Origin: Methanomassiliicoccales archaeon
GTDB lineage: Archaea > Thermoplasmatota > Thermoplasmata > Methanomassiliicoccales > UBA472
NCBI GenBank assembly: GCA_026394375.1
Contig: JAPKYJ010000022.1
Location: 1 to 64,000, forward strand
Direction of reading: 5' to 3'
Length of the DNA: 64,000 nt
The translations under genes and the position numbers were made by a program. Under the pieces are notes generated by a model. It did no database searches and was not told the DNA's origin. It saw only the letters and a program-made list of their open reading frames with translations. This document shows, piece after piece, positions 7,115-16,372 of this stretch; within the stretch, counting starts at the first letter, position 1, and the number at the start of each line of letters is the position of its first letter.

Positions 7115-8236
7115 TCAGCCTATGCTTTTGATGGCCTCACCATTGATCGTCCGGCGGAACCGGGTGCTCCGAGAAATGAGGTCCTCCAGGTTCCTCGTCA
7201 TCACCCGCTCCACTTTCGGCAGTCCGCCTGGGAAGGTGCGCTCCAATTCTTTGATTAGGTAATCATGGACCACCCCGGAACGCTTGATGCCAGCGGCGTC
7301 CCAGTGATCAACGAGTTCCAGGGAGGCATCCTTTCCCCCCCGGAAGAAGGTCTCGGCGAGCACGGACGTGACCACCGCGTTCTTCGAGAGCACGGCCAGA
7401 TCGGCCTCCCTGACCGCGTGGGAGTTGCCGTTGAAGGCCACCGCCAGACCGCCTCCCCGTTTGACCATGCGCAGCGCCTGCACGTCGGTGATGCTATCTC
7501 CAACATACATCGTATCCTCGATGCCGATGCCAGTCTTCTTGCAGATGTCCACGATGGCGGCCGCCTTCTCCTCCCCACCTATAGGGTTCACTTCCATCAT
7601 CAGACGGAAGGAGGGCAGGTCGGTGATCTCGGTCCAGAATATGTCGTCCAGGCGGAGGATGGTCTTCTGGTCCCTCGAAGTGAAATCCTTGAGCGTCTTC
7701 GCCCCGGCCGGAATATCGATCAAAGGCATAGCGGCGATCTCCTCCGCCATGGTCTGGATGTTCTTCGCCTCCCAATCCTCCATGTGCGTCTGGTCCAGGG
7801 AGACCCTGGTGCAGAAAACGTTCTCGAAGGGAAAACCGAGGCGATCGCAGACCGCGCTCACGTAGTGCTCGTAGCTCGTGGACACGATGAAGGAGGCCAT
7901 GAGCTCGGGGATGAAACGCATAGCCTTGTCCGCGCCTGGGAGGATGGCTACGTGCTGCTTCGAGAACTCCAACACGGCGTGGTCCGTAGCGCCGTGGGCC
8001 TTGAGGAAAGGGAGCACGAGGCGAAGCTTGTCATCCGCCTTGTAGCCGGAGCGGTGCAGCACGTCCGCCAGTACATCGTCGTACCGGCTGATGAGGGCGA
8101 AGAATCTCGCTCCTCGTTCCAGGTACTTCTCACACAGCTCCAAGGCGTTGTCGTTCCTGGTGATCGGCCCCTCTAGGTCGGTGACGAACTGTTTGCCCTC
8201 GTAGGCGATGACTTCCTCCAACCCCTCGAAGTCCAC
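7115..8236 (-). CDS. EhaR-like HAD-superfamily protein (COG4030)
   Basis: A 373-residue HAD-fold protein resembling the protein annotated as energy-converting hydrogenase A subunit R. Motif I is FVTDLEGPI near residue 20 and the acidic motif is YVGDSITDVQA near residue 240. The GTG start at 8236 has GAGGTG a few bases upstream. No other eha gene is visible in the window, so it may act as a stand-alone phosphatase; the real substrate is unknown. It is 10 bases downstream of the formyltransferase-like gene, on the same strand. Confidence 0.7.
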   Translation of the reverse strand: MDFEGLEEVIAYEGKQFVTDLEGPITRNDNALELCEKYLERGARFFALISRYDDVLADVLHRSGYKADDKLRLVLPFLKAHGATDHAVLEFSKQHVAILPGADKAMRFIPELMASFIVSTSYEHYVSAVCDRLGFPFENVFCTRVSLDQTHMEDWEAKNIQTMAEEIAAMPLIDIPAGAKTLKDFTSRDQKTILRLDDIFWTEITDLPSFRLMMEVNPIGGEEKAAAIVDICKKTGIGIEDTMYVGDSITDVQALRMVKRGGGLAVAFNGNSHAVREADLAVLSKNAVVTSVLAETFFRGGKDASLELVDHWDAAGIKRSGVVHDYLIKELERTFPGGLPKVERVMTRNLEDLISRSTRFRRTINGEAIKSIG

Positions 8237-8245
8237 GCGCGCACC

Positions 8246-9082
8246 TCAGAACTCGCCCCGGGCGATCGCCTCATCGACCGCCAGGGTCAGGTCGTATGGC
8301 CCGTTCAAGGGACGGCCTTCCTCGTAAAGTTTTCCGTTGCGGACCGTCACGCTTCCGTCCGCGAAGAGCTTGATGGTGAAGGTGACCAACGGCAGCTCCC
8401 GCTTCTCTCCGTCCGCCCGCATCCTTTTGAACAAGGGACCCGCCTCGATCTCGTCCTTGGGCAGGAGGTCAACTGACAGTTTGCCGATCTTCGCGTCCTG
8501 CTCCTGCCAGAGCTTCTTGTATTCGGGGGTGCTAAGGGAAAAGGAACAGAAGGTCAGGGCCGGTCCCTCCTCCCGGTCCGGCTTGCGCAGGTGCATCATC
8601 GCTCCATGCCGGTCGGACCCGGTGGCGATGATTCTATGGATGACCTCCTGCTTGGAACCGCTCGGTCCTCCTGGCAGAGCAGGATGCAGGTTCAGGAGGT
8701 CGAAGCGGGTGCAGGTATCGCTGTCCATCCCTAGCGCGTACCCAGCTAGCACACCCAGTTCGAACGGATATCCATAGATCAAGGTACGCATCTTCTCGCC
8801 ATAGGCGGCGCGCCATTCGTCCTTGGTCCCGCCCTTCATCTCGGCCCGGAAACGCTTCCAGGAAAGGGTGATGAGCGGGATGCCATGGTCGTGCACCAGC
8901 TCGAAGAACTTCTTCCGCTCCACGTAGTCTGGATGCTGAGGTTCCTCGTTCTCGTCCCAATTGCAGAAGACGAATGCCGCGGAGGCGTCCAGCACCCCTT
9001 CCTCCTTCTTACGAATGACCGTGCTGAGAATGTTTCGGGCCGCTTCGTCCCGGCCGGAGGAGAACCAACCCAATCTCAGCAT
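8246..9082 (-). CDS. Formyltransferase-like protein (PurN-type fold)
   Basis: A 278-residue protein beginning MLRLGWFSSGRD, a Rossmann-like start like phosphoribosylglycinamide formyltransferase. It also has NLHPALPGGPSGSK, which resembles the PurN Asn-x-His-Pro motif. The ATG at 9082 overlaps the stop of the kinase gene upstream; the longer frame to 9196 is an overlap artefact. Whether it transfers formyl groups is uncertain, because the region after the His motif departs from PurN. The link to the PfkB kinase suggests a joint nucleotide or sugar pathway. Confidence 0.65.
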   Translation of the reverse strand: MLRLGWFSSGRDEAARNILSTVIRKKEEGVLDASAAFVFCNWDENEEPQHPDYVERKKFFELVHDHGIPLITLSWKRFRAEMKGGTKDEWRAAYGEKMRTLIYGYPFELGVLAGYALGMDSDTCTRFDLLNLHPALPGGPSGSKQEVIHRIIATGSDRHGAMMHLRKPDREEGPALTFCSFSLSTPEYKKLWQEQDAKIGKLSVDLLPKDEIEAGPLFKRMRADGEKRELPLVTFTIKLFADGSVTVRNGKLYEEGRPLNGPYDLTLAVDEAIARGEF

Positions 9083-10068
9083 TCCTTCCGTCTCCCCTTC
9101 ATCTCCCTTACGTGGTCTTGAACATCCCTCTCTTCGGGATAGGCGCTCCTGCCCACCCCGCCAATGCTCTTGGCGGCCACCTTCGCGCCGAAGCAAGCGC
9201 AGTCACGGGGCTTCCATTCCAGAAGCATGCCAGCAAGGAATCCGGCGGCGTAGACGTCCCCACCCCCGGTCTTGTCCACAACATCCGCCTTGATGGCTGG
9301 CACCTTGATGAGCCCTTGTTCGGTCATCACCAGCGATCCCTTGCCTCCCAGGGTGCAGGCGACGGTGCTCACCCCCTCTTCATGCAGCTCCTCCACGGCC
9401 TCCAGTTCGTCCTTCTTTCCAGTGAGATGCCAGACCTCGCGCTCGTTCACGAAGAGCACGTCCGAGCGCTCCAACAAAGACCGGAGGGCCTTTCTTCCCC
9501 TTCGGGCGTAGAGCTCCCCCGGGGCGAAGGAAAGGATGGTCTGGTCCGAAAGGCGCTTGGCAGCCTTCACCTGCTGGCGCAGCCCTTCGTCCGCCACGAA
9601 AGAGCTCATGTGCACCAGGCGGAAGCGGTTTACGTATTCGATATCGTGTTCGTTGATGACCAGACGATCGTTGGCGTTCGGGCAGACCATTAGCGCGCGG
9701 TCCTCCTCGGCTATGAGCGAGAGACATACCCCGCTCTCCCCTTGGCGTCGGACCCTCTGGAGGTCGACGCCCTTCATCCCCTTCAAAATGATATCCGCAC
9801 CTTCGTCCTCGCCCACCACGCCCACGAAGCCAGTGGCGAACCCCATTCTCGCCAAGGCATAGATGGTGTTGGCCGCGGAACCCCCGCCGCTGCATCCTCG
9901 AAGCTCCCCCCGCTGCCCTAGCTTAGGGATCAGTTCGGAGAGCTGTCTGGAAGTGCCGAAGGTCTCGGCTCCCGGTTTGAAGGCCCGGTCGCCCAAGGAG
10001 AGCGAGCTGACCTGGTAGATGAGGTCCAGGTTCAGTGCACCGACGCCCACCGCGTCCATCATGTTCAC
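9076..10068 (-). CDS. PfkB/ribokinase-family sugar or nucleoside kinase
   Basis: A 330-residue kinase with the GG-rich substrate loop (CSGGGSAANT) near residue 60 and the PfkB signature 2 form DKTGGGDVYAAGF near residue 265. The Asp in GGD is the catalytic base. The family phosphorylates sugars or nucleosides such as ribose, adenosine or fructose 6-phosphate; the substrate cannot be assigned. It overlaps the formyltransferase-like gene by seven bases. Confidence 0.85.
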   Translation of the reverse strand: MNMMDAVGVGALNLDLIYQVSSLSLGDRAFKPGAETFGTSRQLSELIPKLGQRGELRGCSGGGSAANTIYALARMGFATGFVGVVGEDEGADIILKGMKGVDLQRVRRQGESGVCLSLIAEEDRALMVCPNANDRLVINEHDIEYVNRFRLVHMSSFVADEGLRQQVKAAKRLSDQTILSFAPGELYARRGRKALRSLLERSDVLFVNEREVWHLTGKKDELEAVEELHEEGVSTVACTLGGKGSLVMTEQGLIKVPAIKADVVDKTGGGDVYAAGFLAGMLLEWKPRDCACFGAKVAAKSIGGVGRSAYPEERDVQDHVREMKGRRKEC

Positions 10069-10119
10069 AGCGGAAGAATGCAGCCGCGACTAGTTTATCG
10101 TTTCTTCTGCCGACGGAGT

Positions 10120-11079
10120 TCAGAAGAGGTGCTCGGGCACCAACTTGGCCTCACCGCCCACGGTACATCGGAGCGTCTCGAGGCCCAATCCCTCGATGCG
10201 GCCCCGGACCTCGTTCACCTGCTCCAGGCGGCAGTTAACGTAGACCGTTGCACCGGTATCGATGGAGAAGTAGACCGGCAATCCATCCTGGCGCATCTGC
10301 TTCACTTCCAAGATCACTTTGACGGTCTCGGGGCGCCAGAGCACCAGTTCGTCGATGCCGGTCATGGTTATGCCATGGAGCAGAAGGGTGTCCGTCTCTG
10401 CCAGCGAGCATATGCGGTCGATGTCCCGGGCGTAGATCGCCCTTTCCATCTTGTCAAGCGCCTCGACCACGTATTCGAGCCGGGCCTTGAAGAAGGGGGA
10501 AGACGCAACCTCACGGTGCGCGACGTCGGTGAACTTCTTGGCCGGGACCAGAGCGCAGACGATCCCCATGTCCAGATGCTCCGGGGAAGCCAGTTGCCGG
10601 GAGTGGCTATCCTTATCCCCCGTGCCTGCGAACCAGCGCGAGAAGCCGCCCGTGACGGCCCGAGATGCCGAACCAGCGCCCCTCCGCGCAAAGCGCGAGA
10701 TCTCTTCCAGGCCCATTTCCAGGTCCAACGCCGCTACCGTGGCCACCGCCAAGGCCGCGAACCCCGACGCGCTCGCCCCCAGACCGATGTTGGAAGGGAA
10801 GCTGTTCTCCGAGACCATGCGGAAGCCGCTCTTCTCCTTGGCCATGGTCCTCAGTGGATCGACCACGGCCTTGATCCGTTCCAGCTCCCTCCCCTTGGCC
10901 GCCTTGCCGTCGAACTCCGCCCTGTCCTCCTGATGGCCGAACTCGATGGTGGTCAGGGTGCGGATAGGTGCCGTGCACACGGAAATAGAATCGTGATACG
11001 GAAGACGGAGGGCCTCGTCCTTCAGCCCGTGGTACTTGATCAGCCCCTGGATGGGATAGGCCATTGCAGACGCTTTCAT
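10120..11079 (-). CDS. Mevalonate-decarboxylase family protein (GHMP superfamily)
   Basis: A homologue of diphosphomevalonate decarboxylase. The N-terminal MAYPIQGLIKYHG parallels the canonical NIALIKYWG, SNIGLGASASGFAA is the phosphate-binding loop, and RRGAGSASRAVTGGF matches the RxGSGSA..GG block. An Asp (SIDTGAT, about residue 276) sits where the catalytic Asp of the family lies. Archaea use several branches: phosphomevalonate decarboxylase in haloarchaea, and mevalonate 3-kinase plus 3,5-bisphosphate decarboxylase in Thermoplasma. The exact substrate is therefore open. The ATG at 11079 follows GAGGTG; the GTG at 11085 lies within that site. It overlaps or abuts the archease gene. Confidence 0.8.
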   Translation of the reverse strand: MKASAMAYPIQGLIKYHGLKDEALRLPYHDSISVCTAPIRTLTTIEFGHQEDRAEFDGKAAKGRELERIKAVVDPLRTMAKEKSGFRMVSENSFPSNIGLGASASGFAALAVATVAALDLEMGLEEISRFARRGAGSASRAVTGGFSRWFAGTGDKDSHSRQLASPEHLDMGIVCALVPAKKFTDVAHREVASSPFFKARLEYVVEALDKMERAIYARDIDRICSLAETDTLLLHGITMTGIDELVLWRPETVKVILEVKQMRQDGLPVYFSIDTGATVYVNCRLEQVNEVRGRIEGLGLETLRCTVGGEAKLVPEHLF

Positions 11080-11086
11080 GTGCACC

Positions 11087-11491
11087 TCATATGTCGAACA
11101 GCACCGTGACCGATGGCTCTTGCTGGTCCACCGTCAGCATGTGGTAGGTGACCGCCTTCACATCATGCCGCCGTCCGTGTTTCTTCTCGTCGAACTTCTC
11201 TCCTTTGGCGTGGCAAGAGAGCTGAAATCCCTCGATGCGCACCCGGAACTGGCCGAGCACCAGCATCTTGGCGTCCCGGATGTAGAGGAATTCAGAGAGG
11301 AAGGCGTAGAGCAGCGATTCCAGATCATCGCCCTTCACCTCGAAGGAGATCTCCGTCCGAGGCTCGATCCTAGAGGCGTGCACCATCTGGTCGAAGAGCG
11401 CATAGGCCGCGTTCTCGAAGCATTCCTCCAGGGTGGCGCCGTGGGCCTTGAGCATGACGTCGGCGGTGTGTTCCAGGAGCTCGTAGCGCAT
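11087..11491 (-). CDS. Archease, cofactor of RtcB RNA ligase
   Basis: A 134-residue protein with the archease start MRYELLEHTADV, in which the Asp and the His-Thr-Ala-Asp segment form the metal site. It ends in the typical ...DVKAVTYHMLTV ... TVLFDI strand. Archease speeds guanylylation and turnover of RtcB during tRNA splicing and RNA repair. rtcB itself is not in the window. It is co-directional with, and just upstream of, the mevalonate-decarboxylase-like gene. Confidence 0.93.
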   Translation of the reverse strand: MRYELLEHTADVMLKAHGATLEECFENAAYALFDQMVHASRIEPRTEISFEVKGDDLESLLYAFLSEFLYIRDAKMLVLGQFRVRIEGFQLSCHAKGEKFDEKKHGRRHDVKAVTYHMLTVDQQEPSVTVLFDI

Positions 11492-11577
11492 CCGTTCTGG
11501 ACATGCAGCGCGACGGTTAAAACGCTTTTGACGGGCGGGCGAGAAAGTCTAATAAGGCGATGCGCGTTCGAAGGGCC

Positions 11578-12393
11578 ATGCGTCTGCTCATCATCGGATG
11601 CGGTTCCATCGGCAATGTCCTGGCCAGGGCGGCGGAGGACATGCCGGAGGTGGACCGCATGTACATCACCGACAAGAACGAGCAGCGGGCCGAGGCGCGG
11701 GCCAAGGAGTATTCCAAGGCCAAGCTGACCCGCTATGACGATGACATCATCCTTAGGATCATGGACGAGGTCGATCTGGTCATCGAGGCGGCGAGCCAGG
11801 ATGCGGCCAAGAAGTTCGCCCCCATGTGCTTGGAGCGAGGTCGGGACATAATGGTCATGAGCGTTGGGGCGTTCCATGACGACGCCTTTCGCGAACGATG
11901 CTTCCAGCTGGCGCGGCAGAAAGGCGGGCGCTTGTACATCCCCTCCGGCGCGGTCTGCGGGACGGATGGCCTACGCTCCGCCCAAGGGCGAATAGACGAG
12001 GTGCATCTCATCACCACCAAGGGCCCAGGAAGCTTCCAGGACGTGCCTTATCTCAAGGAGAAGGGGATCGACGTCAACGGTCTCAAGGGAAGCACCATTC
12101 TCTTCGAGGGTCCGGCGCGAGAAGCCGTCCGGCTGTTCCCCAAGAACGTGAACGTGGCGGCCACGGTCAGCCTTCTGGCCTTGGGGTTCGAGAACACCAA
12201 GGTCACCCTGGTCTGCGATTCAAGGACCGAGGTGAATTCGCATCTCATCCTGGCCAAGGGTCCGTTCGGAGAGATCCGAGCGGAGATACACAACACCCCG
12301 TTCCCTGGGAATCCGGCCACCAGCTACCTGGCCGCGCTGTCGGCGGTGGCGGCCTTGAAGAGCATCGCCACCAACGTGTGGATCGGGGTATGA
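11578..12393 (+). CDS. nadX: L-aspartate dehydrogenase
   Basis: An NAD(P)-dependent dehydrogenase with an N-terminal Rossmann motif IGCGSIG and the C-terminal HNTPFPGNPATSYLAALS block that characterises aspartate dehydrogenase. It oxidises L-aspartate to iminoaspartate, which NadA can use for quinolinate and NAD. I choose the ATG at 11578 because a TATA-like tctaataa lies about 27 bases upstream, suggesting a leaderless mRNA; the ATG at 11560 is an alternative. nadA and nadC are not in this window. Confidence 0.85.
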   Translation: MRLLIIGCGSIGNVLARAAEDMPEVDRMYITDKNEQRAEARAKEYSKAKLTRYDDDIILRIMDEVDLVIEAASQDAAKKFAPMCLERGRDIMVMSVGAFHDDAFRERCFQLARQKGGRLYIPSGAVCGTDGLRSAQGRIDEVHLITTKGPGSFQDVPYLKEKGIDVNGLKGSTILFEGPAREAVRLFPKNVNVAATVSLLALGFENTKVTLVCDSRTEVNSHLILAKGPFGEIRAEIHNTPFPGNPATSYLAALSAVAALKSIATNVWIGV

Positions 12394-12459
12394 TTTCTTT
12401 CGCGAGAGCCTGACATAAGGTTAAATCGCCTCAGAAACCTTCCTCCGCCGAGTGAGCCG

Positions 12460-13545
12460 ATGAAGGAACGCATCCTCCGCATTTTCGAGAACGTCCCGAA
12501 GGACCTGGACGCGGTCGCGATCATCAACGATGTAGAACCGAATCTCGACATCAACTTCTTCTACGCCACCGGTGCCACATCTGGTCTCTTCGAAGGTTGC
12601 GTGGTACTGCTTTGGCCGGACGGCCGGTCGGAGATGTTCGTCTCGATTCTGGAGGAGACCAGCGCCCGATCCACCGATGCCGAGCTTTACGTGTTCAAGA
12701 ACCGGGTGGAGAGAGAGCAGATGCTCAAGGACGCCCTGAAGAAGACAAAAAGGCTGGGGGTGAGCGGTTCTGGATTGACCCTTCGTCAGCTGAGCGACCT
12801 TAAGAAGTTCACCGAGGCGGAGGTGGTGGACGTCTGGAAGAGCATCGAGACCGTCCGGGCGGTGAAGGACAAGGCGGAGATAGAGCACCTGCGCCAAGCC
12901 TGCCTCATCACCTCCGAGGTGGCCGACCTCATCCCAGGGATGTTGCATGAGGGGTTGAGAGAATACGAGGCGGCGGCGGAGATCAACTACTTGATGCAGA
13001 AGAAGGGAGCCAGCGCCCCCTCTTTCAGTACTAACGCCTCCTTCGGTGCGAACGCGGCGGAACCGCACCATGTCCCGGGGGAAGATCAGCTGCGCAAGGG
13101 TCAGTGCGCGCTATTCGATTTCGGAGCGCTATGCCATCGCTACGGTTCCGATCTCACCCGTACCTACTACTTCCACTCCGTTGATAGGAGGCAGAGACGC
13201 ATGTACGAGGTGGTGCTCGAGGCTCAGAGGCTGGGCATCGAGTGCATGCGCGAAGGAGCGAAGGGCAAGGACGTGGATTCCACCGCCCGCCGGGTCATCG
13301 AAAGCTCCGAGTTCAAGGGGCTTTTCAATCACTCCCTAGGCCACGGCCTGGGGCTGTCCGTGCACGATGGGATAAAGATGTCCCAGGAGAGCGACCTCGT
13401 CCTGAAGGAGAACATGGTGCTCACGGTCGAGCCAGGAGTGTACGCGGCTGGAGAGGGCGGCGTGCGCATAGAGGACGTGGTGCTCGTTACCAAGAACGGC
13501 TGTGAGGTCCTCACAAACGCGAAGAAGGAATTGAAGGTGATCTGA
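12460..13545 (+). CDS. M24-family metallopeptidase (Xaa-Pro dipeptidase type)
   Basis: A 361-residue protein with a creatinase-like N-terminal domain and a pita-bread C-terminal domain. The metal ligands are visible in order: FDFGAL and GSDLTRTYYF (two Asp), HSLGHGLGLSVHD (His), TVEPGVY (Glu) and VRIEDVV (Glu). This is the full set for a dinuclear prolidase. It is predicted to cleave Xaa-Pro peptides in the cytoplasm. Its stop codon region overlaps the tldD start, so peptidase and TldD/TldE genes form one unit. Confidence 0.88.
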   Translation: MKERILRIFENVPKDLDAVAIINDVEPNLDINFFYATGATSGLFEGCVVLLWPDGRSEMFVSILEETSARSTDAELYVFKNRVEREQMLKDALKKTKRLGVSGSGLTLRQLSDLKKFTEAEVVDVWKSIETVRAVKDKAEIEHLRQACLITSEVADLIPGMLHEGLREYEAAAEINYLMQKKGASAPSFSTNASFGANAAEPHHVPGEDQLRKGQCALFDFGALCHRYGSDLTRTYYFHSVDRRQRRMYEVVLEAQRLGIECMREGAKGKDVDSTARRVIESSEFKGLFNHSLGHGLGLSVHDGIKMSQESDLVLKENMVLTVEPGVYAAGEGGVRIEDVVLVTKNGCEVLTNAKKELKVI

Positions 13546-14921
13546 TGGAAGACGTCATGCAGGCCGCGATAGAACGCATGCGGGACCAGGGAGCGCATTT
13601 CTGCGATGCGCGCCGGCAGAGGGTCGGGTTCCTCCGCATCATCGTGGTGGACGGGTCGGTGCGCACCTTGTCCCGCGATACCCTGGGAGGACTGTGCCTG
13701 AGGGCCAGAGCTGGCGGCTCCTGGGGATATGCTTCATGCTCCACGCTGGAGAAGAAGGAGGTACTAGCTGCGGCGGACAAGGCGGCCGTCAACGCCCGGG
13801 TCGGAACGGCCAAAGGCGTGCGCATCCCGGAAAGAAAGGCGGTCCAGGCTGATTTCAAGCCCAAGATCCAGAAGCATCCGGACCAGGTCCCCCTGGAGGA
13901 GAAGTTGTCGCTCGTCGTTGATCTGGACAAGGCCCAGCGCAGTGATGAGCGCATCGTCAACTCCAACGCCATGTACCTGGAGCAAGTGAAGGACAGCCTG
14001 GTCATGGATTCCTTCGGTTCCAGCATCAAATGGCAAGAGGTCCGGGGGCGACTGATGGCTCAGTCCGTTTCCTCCGATGGTCAGAGGATGGAGGCCTTCT
14101 ACAAGATGGTAGATGGAACGGGAGGCTATGGCCTGTTCCAGGGAACGGACGTCGTTGCCATGGGGCGGAGCTGCGCCGAGGAGGCGATCAAGATGCTGAA
14201 AGCCAAGAAATGCCCCTCCGGCTACCATACCTGTATCACTGACCCACTGATCTCCGGGCTGCTGGCACATGAGGTCATGGGCCATGCGTCGGAAGGCGAT
14301 GAGATCGTCAAGAAGCGCTCGTTCCTCAGTGAGGTGGTGGGCAAGCAGGTCGCCAGCGAGCTCGTCACCATGGTGGACGATGGCACCGTGCCCGGAGCAT
14401 ATGGCAGCATACCGTTCGATGACGAAGGCACGCCCTCATCCAGAACGACCATAATCGACCATGGCGTGTACAAAGGATACATGCACAGTCTGGAGACGGC
14501 GGCGGAGATGGACGTGCCGCCGACGGGCAACGGCCGGGCGGAGAGCACCTCCAAGCGGGTGTTCGTGCGCATGACCAACACCTATTTCGAGGCGGGTGAC
14601 TGGAAACTGGAAGAGATGATCGAAGGGGTGAAGTTCGGAGTACTGACCGATCGGGCCATCAGCGGCATGGAGGACCCGGTGGGCGGGGGTTTCGAGGCCC
14701 AGGTTCTTCGGGGCTTCCTCATCGAGAACGGACGGATCACCGATATGCTGAAGGGCTTCGCCGTCACGGGGAAAGCGCTGGAGATTCTCAAGACCACGGA
14801 TGCCGTGGGGAAGGAGGTCAGCTTGGACGGGGGAACCTGCGGCAAGGGCATCGAGGACTTCGTCCCAGTGTCATCTGGCGGTCCTCACTGCCGCTCCAAG
14901 GCGATTCTGGGAGGGGGTTGA
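13545..14921 (+). CDS. tldD: TldD-like metalloprotease subunit
   Basis: A 458-residue member of the TldD/PmbA family with the zinc-binding helix HEVMGHASEGDE (HExxxH type) near residue 243, present only in the TldD subunit. TldD and TldE form a heterodimeric protease that degrades unfolded peptides and processes some peptide antibiotics. The next gene encodes the partner. It overlaps the M24 peptidase by one base. Confidence 0.88.
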   Translation: MEDVMQAAIERMRDQGAHFCDARRQRVGFLRIIVVDGSVRTLSRDTLGGLCLRARAGGSWGYASCSTLEKKEVLAAADKAAVNARVGTAKGVRIPERKAVQADFKPKIQKHPDQVPLEEKLSLVVDLDKAQRSDERIVNSNAMYLEQVKDSLVMDSFGSSIKWQEVRGRLMAQSVSSDGQRMEAFYKMVDGTGGYGLFQGTDVVAMGRSCAEEAIKMLKAKKCPSGYHTCITDPLISGLLAHEVMGHASEGDEIVKKRSFLSEVVGKQVASELVTMVDDGTVPGAYGSIPFDDEGTPSSRTTIIDHGVYKGYMHSLETAAEMDVPPTGNGRAESTSKRVFVRMTNTYFEAGDWKLEEMIEGVKFGVLTDRAISGMEDPVGGGFEAQVLRGFLIENGRITDMLKGFAVTGKALEILKTTDAVGKEVSLDGGTCGKGIEDFVPVSSGGPHCRSKAILGGG

Positions 14922-16283
14922 ATGGACCTGCAGGATATCGCCGCCATCGCGATCAAGGCCGCCAAAGGGGAGGGGGCGGAAGAGGCCGAAGCCTACGTCA
15001 GCCGCTCCAAGGCGATAACCGTGTACGTGGATGACTCGCGCATCAAGAGCGTGGAATCCCGCACTGACCTGGGCCTGGGGATGAGAACGATGAAGGACCA
15101 GAGAATCGGGCAATCCGCGTCATTCATCACTGCCGACGTGGATGTGACCGCTTGCGCAAGCTCAGCCGTACGCTCCTCGGTACTGGTGCCGCAAGACCGC
15201 ATCTTCAAGCACTTTCCCTATCCGCAGAAATCTCAGCAGCAGTTCAGCTCCGTGGACAGAGACATCATCGATCTGGATGGTGAGGAGCTGGCCGATCTGG
15301 TGATGAGCATGGTTTCCTCCGCCACCGCTGGGCATAAGGTGAAGGTGCCCAATGGCTTGGTGCGCGCCTCCCTGGTCGAGGCATGGCTTGGCAACTCCAA
15401 CGGTACGGAAGTGCAGCGCCGGAACACCGGTCTCTATCTGCATGTGACCTCCATGTGCACGGGCGGCAAACGGGGAGAGGGGGCGGAGCTCTTCTTCTCA
15501 TCGAGATTGGGGCAATTCCAGCCGGACGCACTAGGTCTGGGATTAAGGACGAAGGCCCTGGCCGCCTCCAAGGCCAGGAGCTTCAAGGGAAAAAGGAAAA
15601 TGGATGTTCTCGTCCCACCGCACGAACTTTCAGAGCTGTTCCTCGGTTCGGTGGACTATGCATTGAGCGCGGAGAACGTGAACCGCCGCCGGAGCCCGTG
15701 GATGGGCAAGATCGGGCAGGCGTGCGCGGAGAGCGGTGTCACGTTGATAGATGACCCGTTCGATGGTCGAGGGCTGCTCGGCTCGGCATATGACGACGAA
15801 GGCACGCCCACCAGACGCAAGGTCCTGGTCGAGAGCGGGGTTCTGCGCGGGTATTTGAACGACAGCTATAACGCGGCCATGAGCTCCAGCGAGGGCACGG
15901 GCAACGGCTTGCGCCGGTCGACTATCGAGCCCATGGGTCAATATCAGATGCCGGTGCACATCTCGCCGCTGAGCCTGATCATGTCCCCCGGGTCGAAGAA
16001 GGTAGAAGCGCTGGTGGATGAGATCGATGAAGGCATCTTGGTCCAGAAGTTCTCGTCGCCAGATGTGCACCCCATCACGGGGGCTTTCGCGCTGGAGGTG
16101 CGTTGCGCTCACCTCATCAAGAAGGGTGAGATCGAAGGCACCATCGACCACTGCCTGCTCACTGGCAACATGTTCGAAGCATTGATGAACGTGAGAGGGG
16201 TGGCCAACGATCAAGTGGTCTCGGGACCGCATATCCTCCCCACCGTCTGCTTCTCCGGACTGGAGCTGGTAGGCAGCGAGTGA
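14922..16283 (+). CDS. tldE: TldE/PmbA-like partner subunit
   Basis: A 453-residue TldD/PmbA-family protein starting one base after tldD. It lacks the HExxxH helix, as expected for the non-catalytic TldE/PmbA subunit, but keeps the C-terminal substrate-cleft region (LLTGNMFEALMNV). It is predicted to complete the heterodimeric protease. Confidence 0.87.
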   Translation: MDLQDIAAIAIKAAKGEGAEEAEAYVSRSKAITVYVDDSRIKSVESRTDLGLGMRTMKDQRIGQSASFITADVDVTACASSAVRSSVLVPQDRIFKHFPYPQKSQQQFSSVDRDIIDLDGEELADLVMSMVSSATAGHKVKVPNGLVRASLVEAWLGNSNGTEVQRRNTGLYLHVTSMCTGGKRGEGAELFFSSRLGQFQPDALGLGLRTKALAASKARSFKGKRKMDVLVPPHELSELFLGSVDYALSAENVNRRRSPWMGKIGQACAESGVTLIDDPFDGRGLLGSAYDDEGTPTRRKVLVESGVLRGYLNDSYNAAMSSSEGTGNGLRRSTIEPMGQYQMPVHISPLSLIMSPGSKKVEALVDEIDEGILVQKFSSPDVHPITGAFALEVRCAHLIKKGEIEGTIDHCLLTGNMFEALMNVRGVANDQVVSGPHILPTVCFSGLELVGSE

Positions 16284-16372
16284 ACGCGGTAGTCTGGCAT
16301 CCAGTTCGTTTTTCCATTTTTCGATAGCCGAGCGGCAAGGTTCTAATCTAGGTCGCTGCCATAGAAGGTTTC

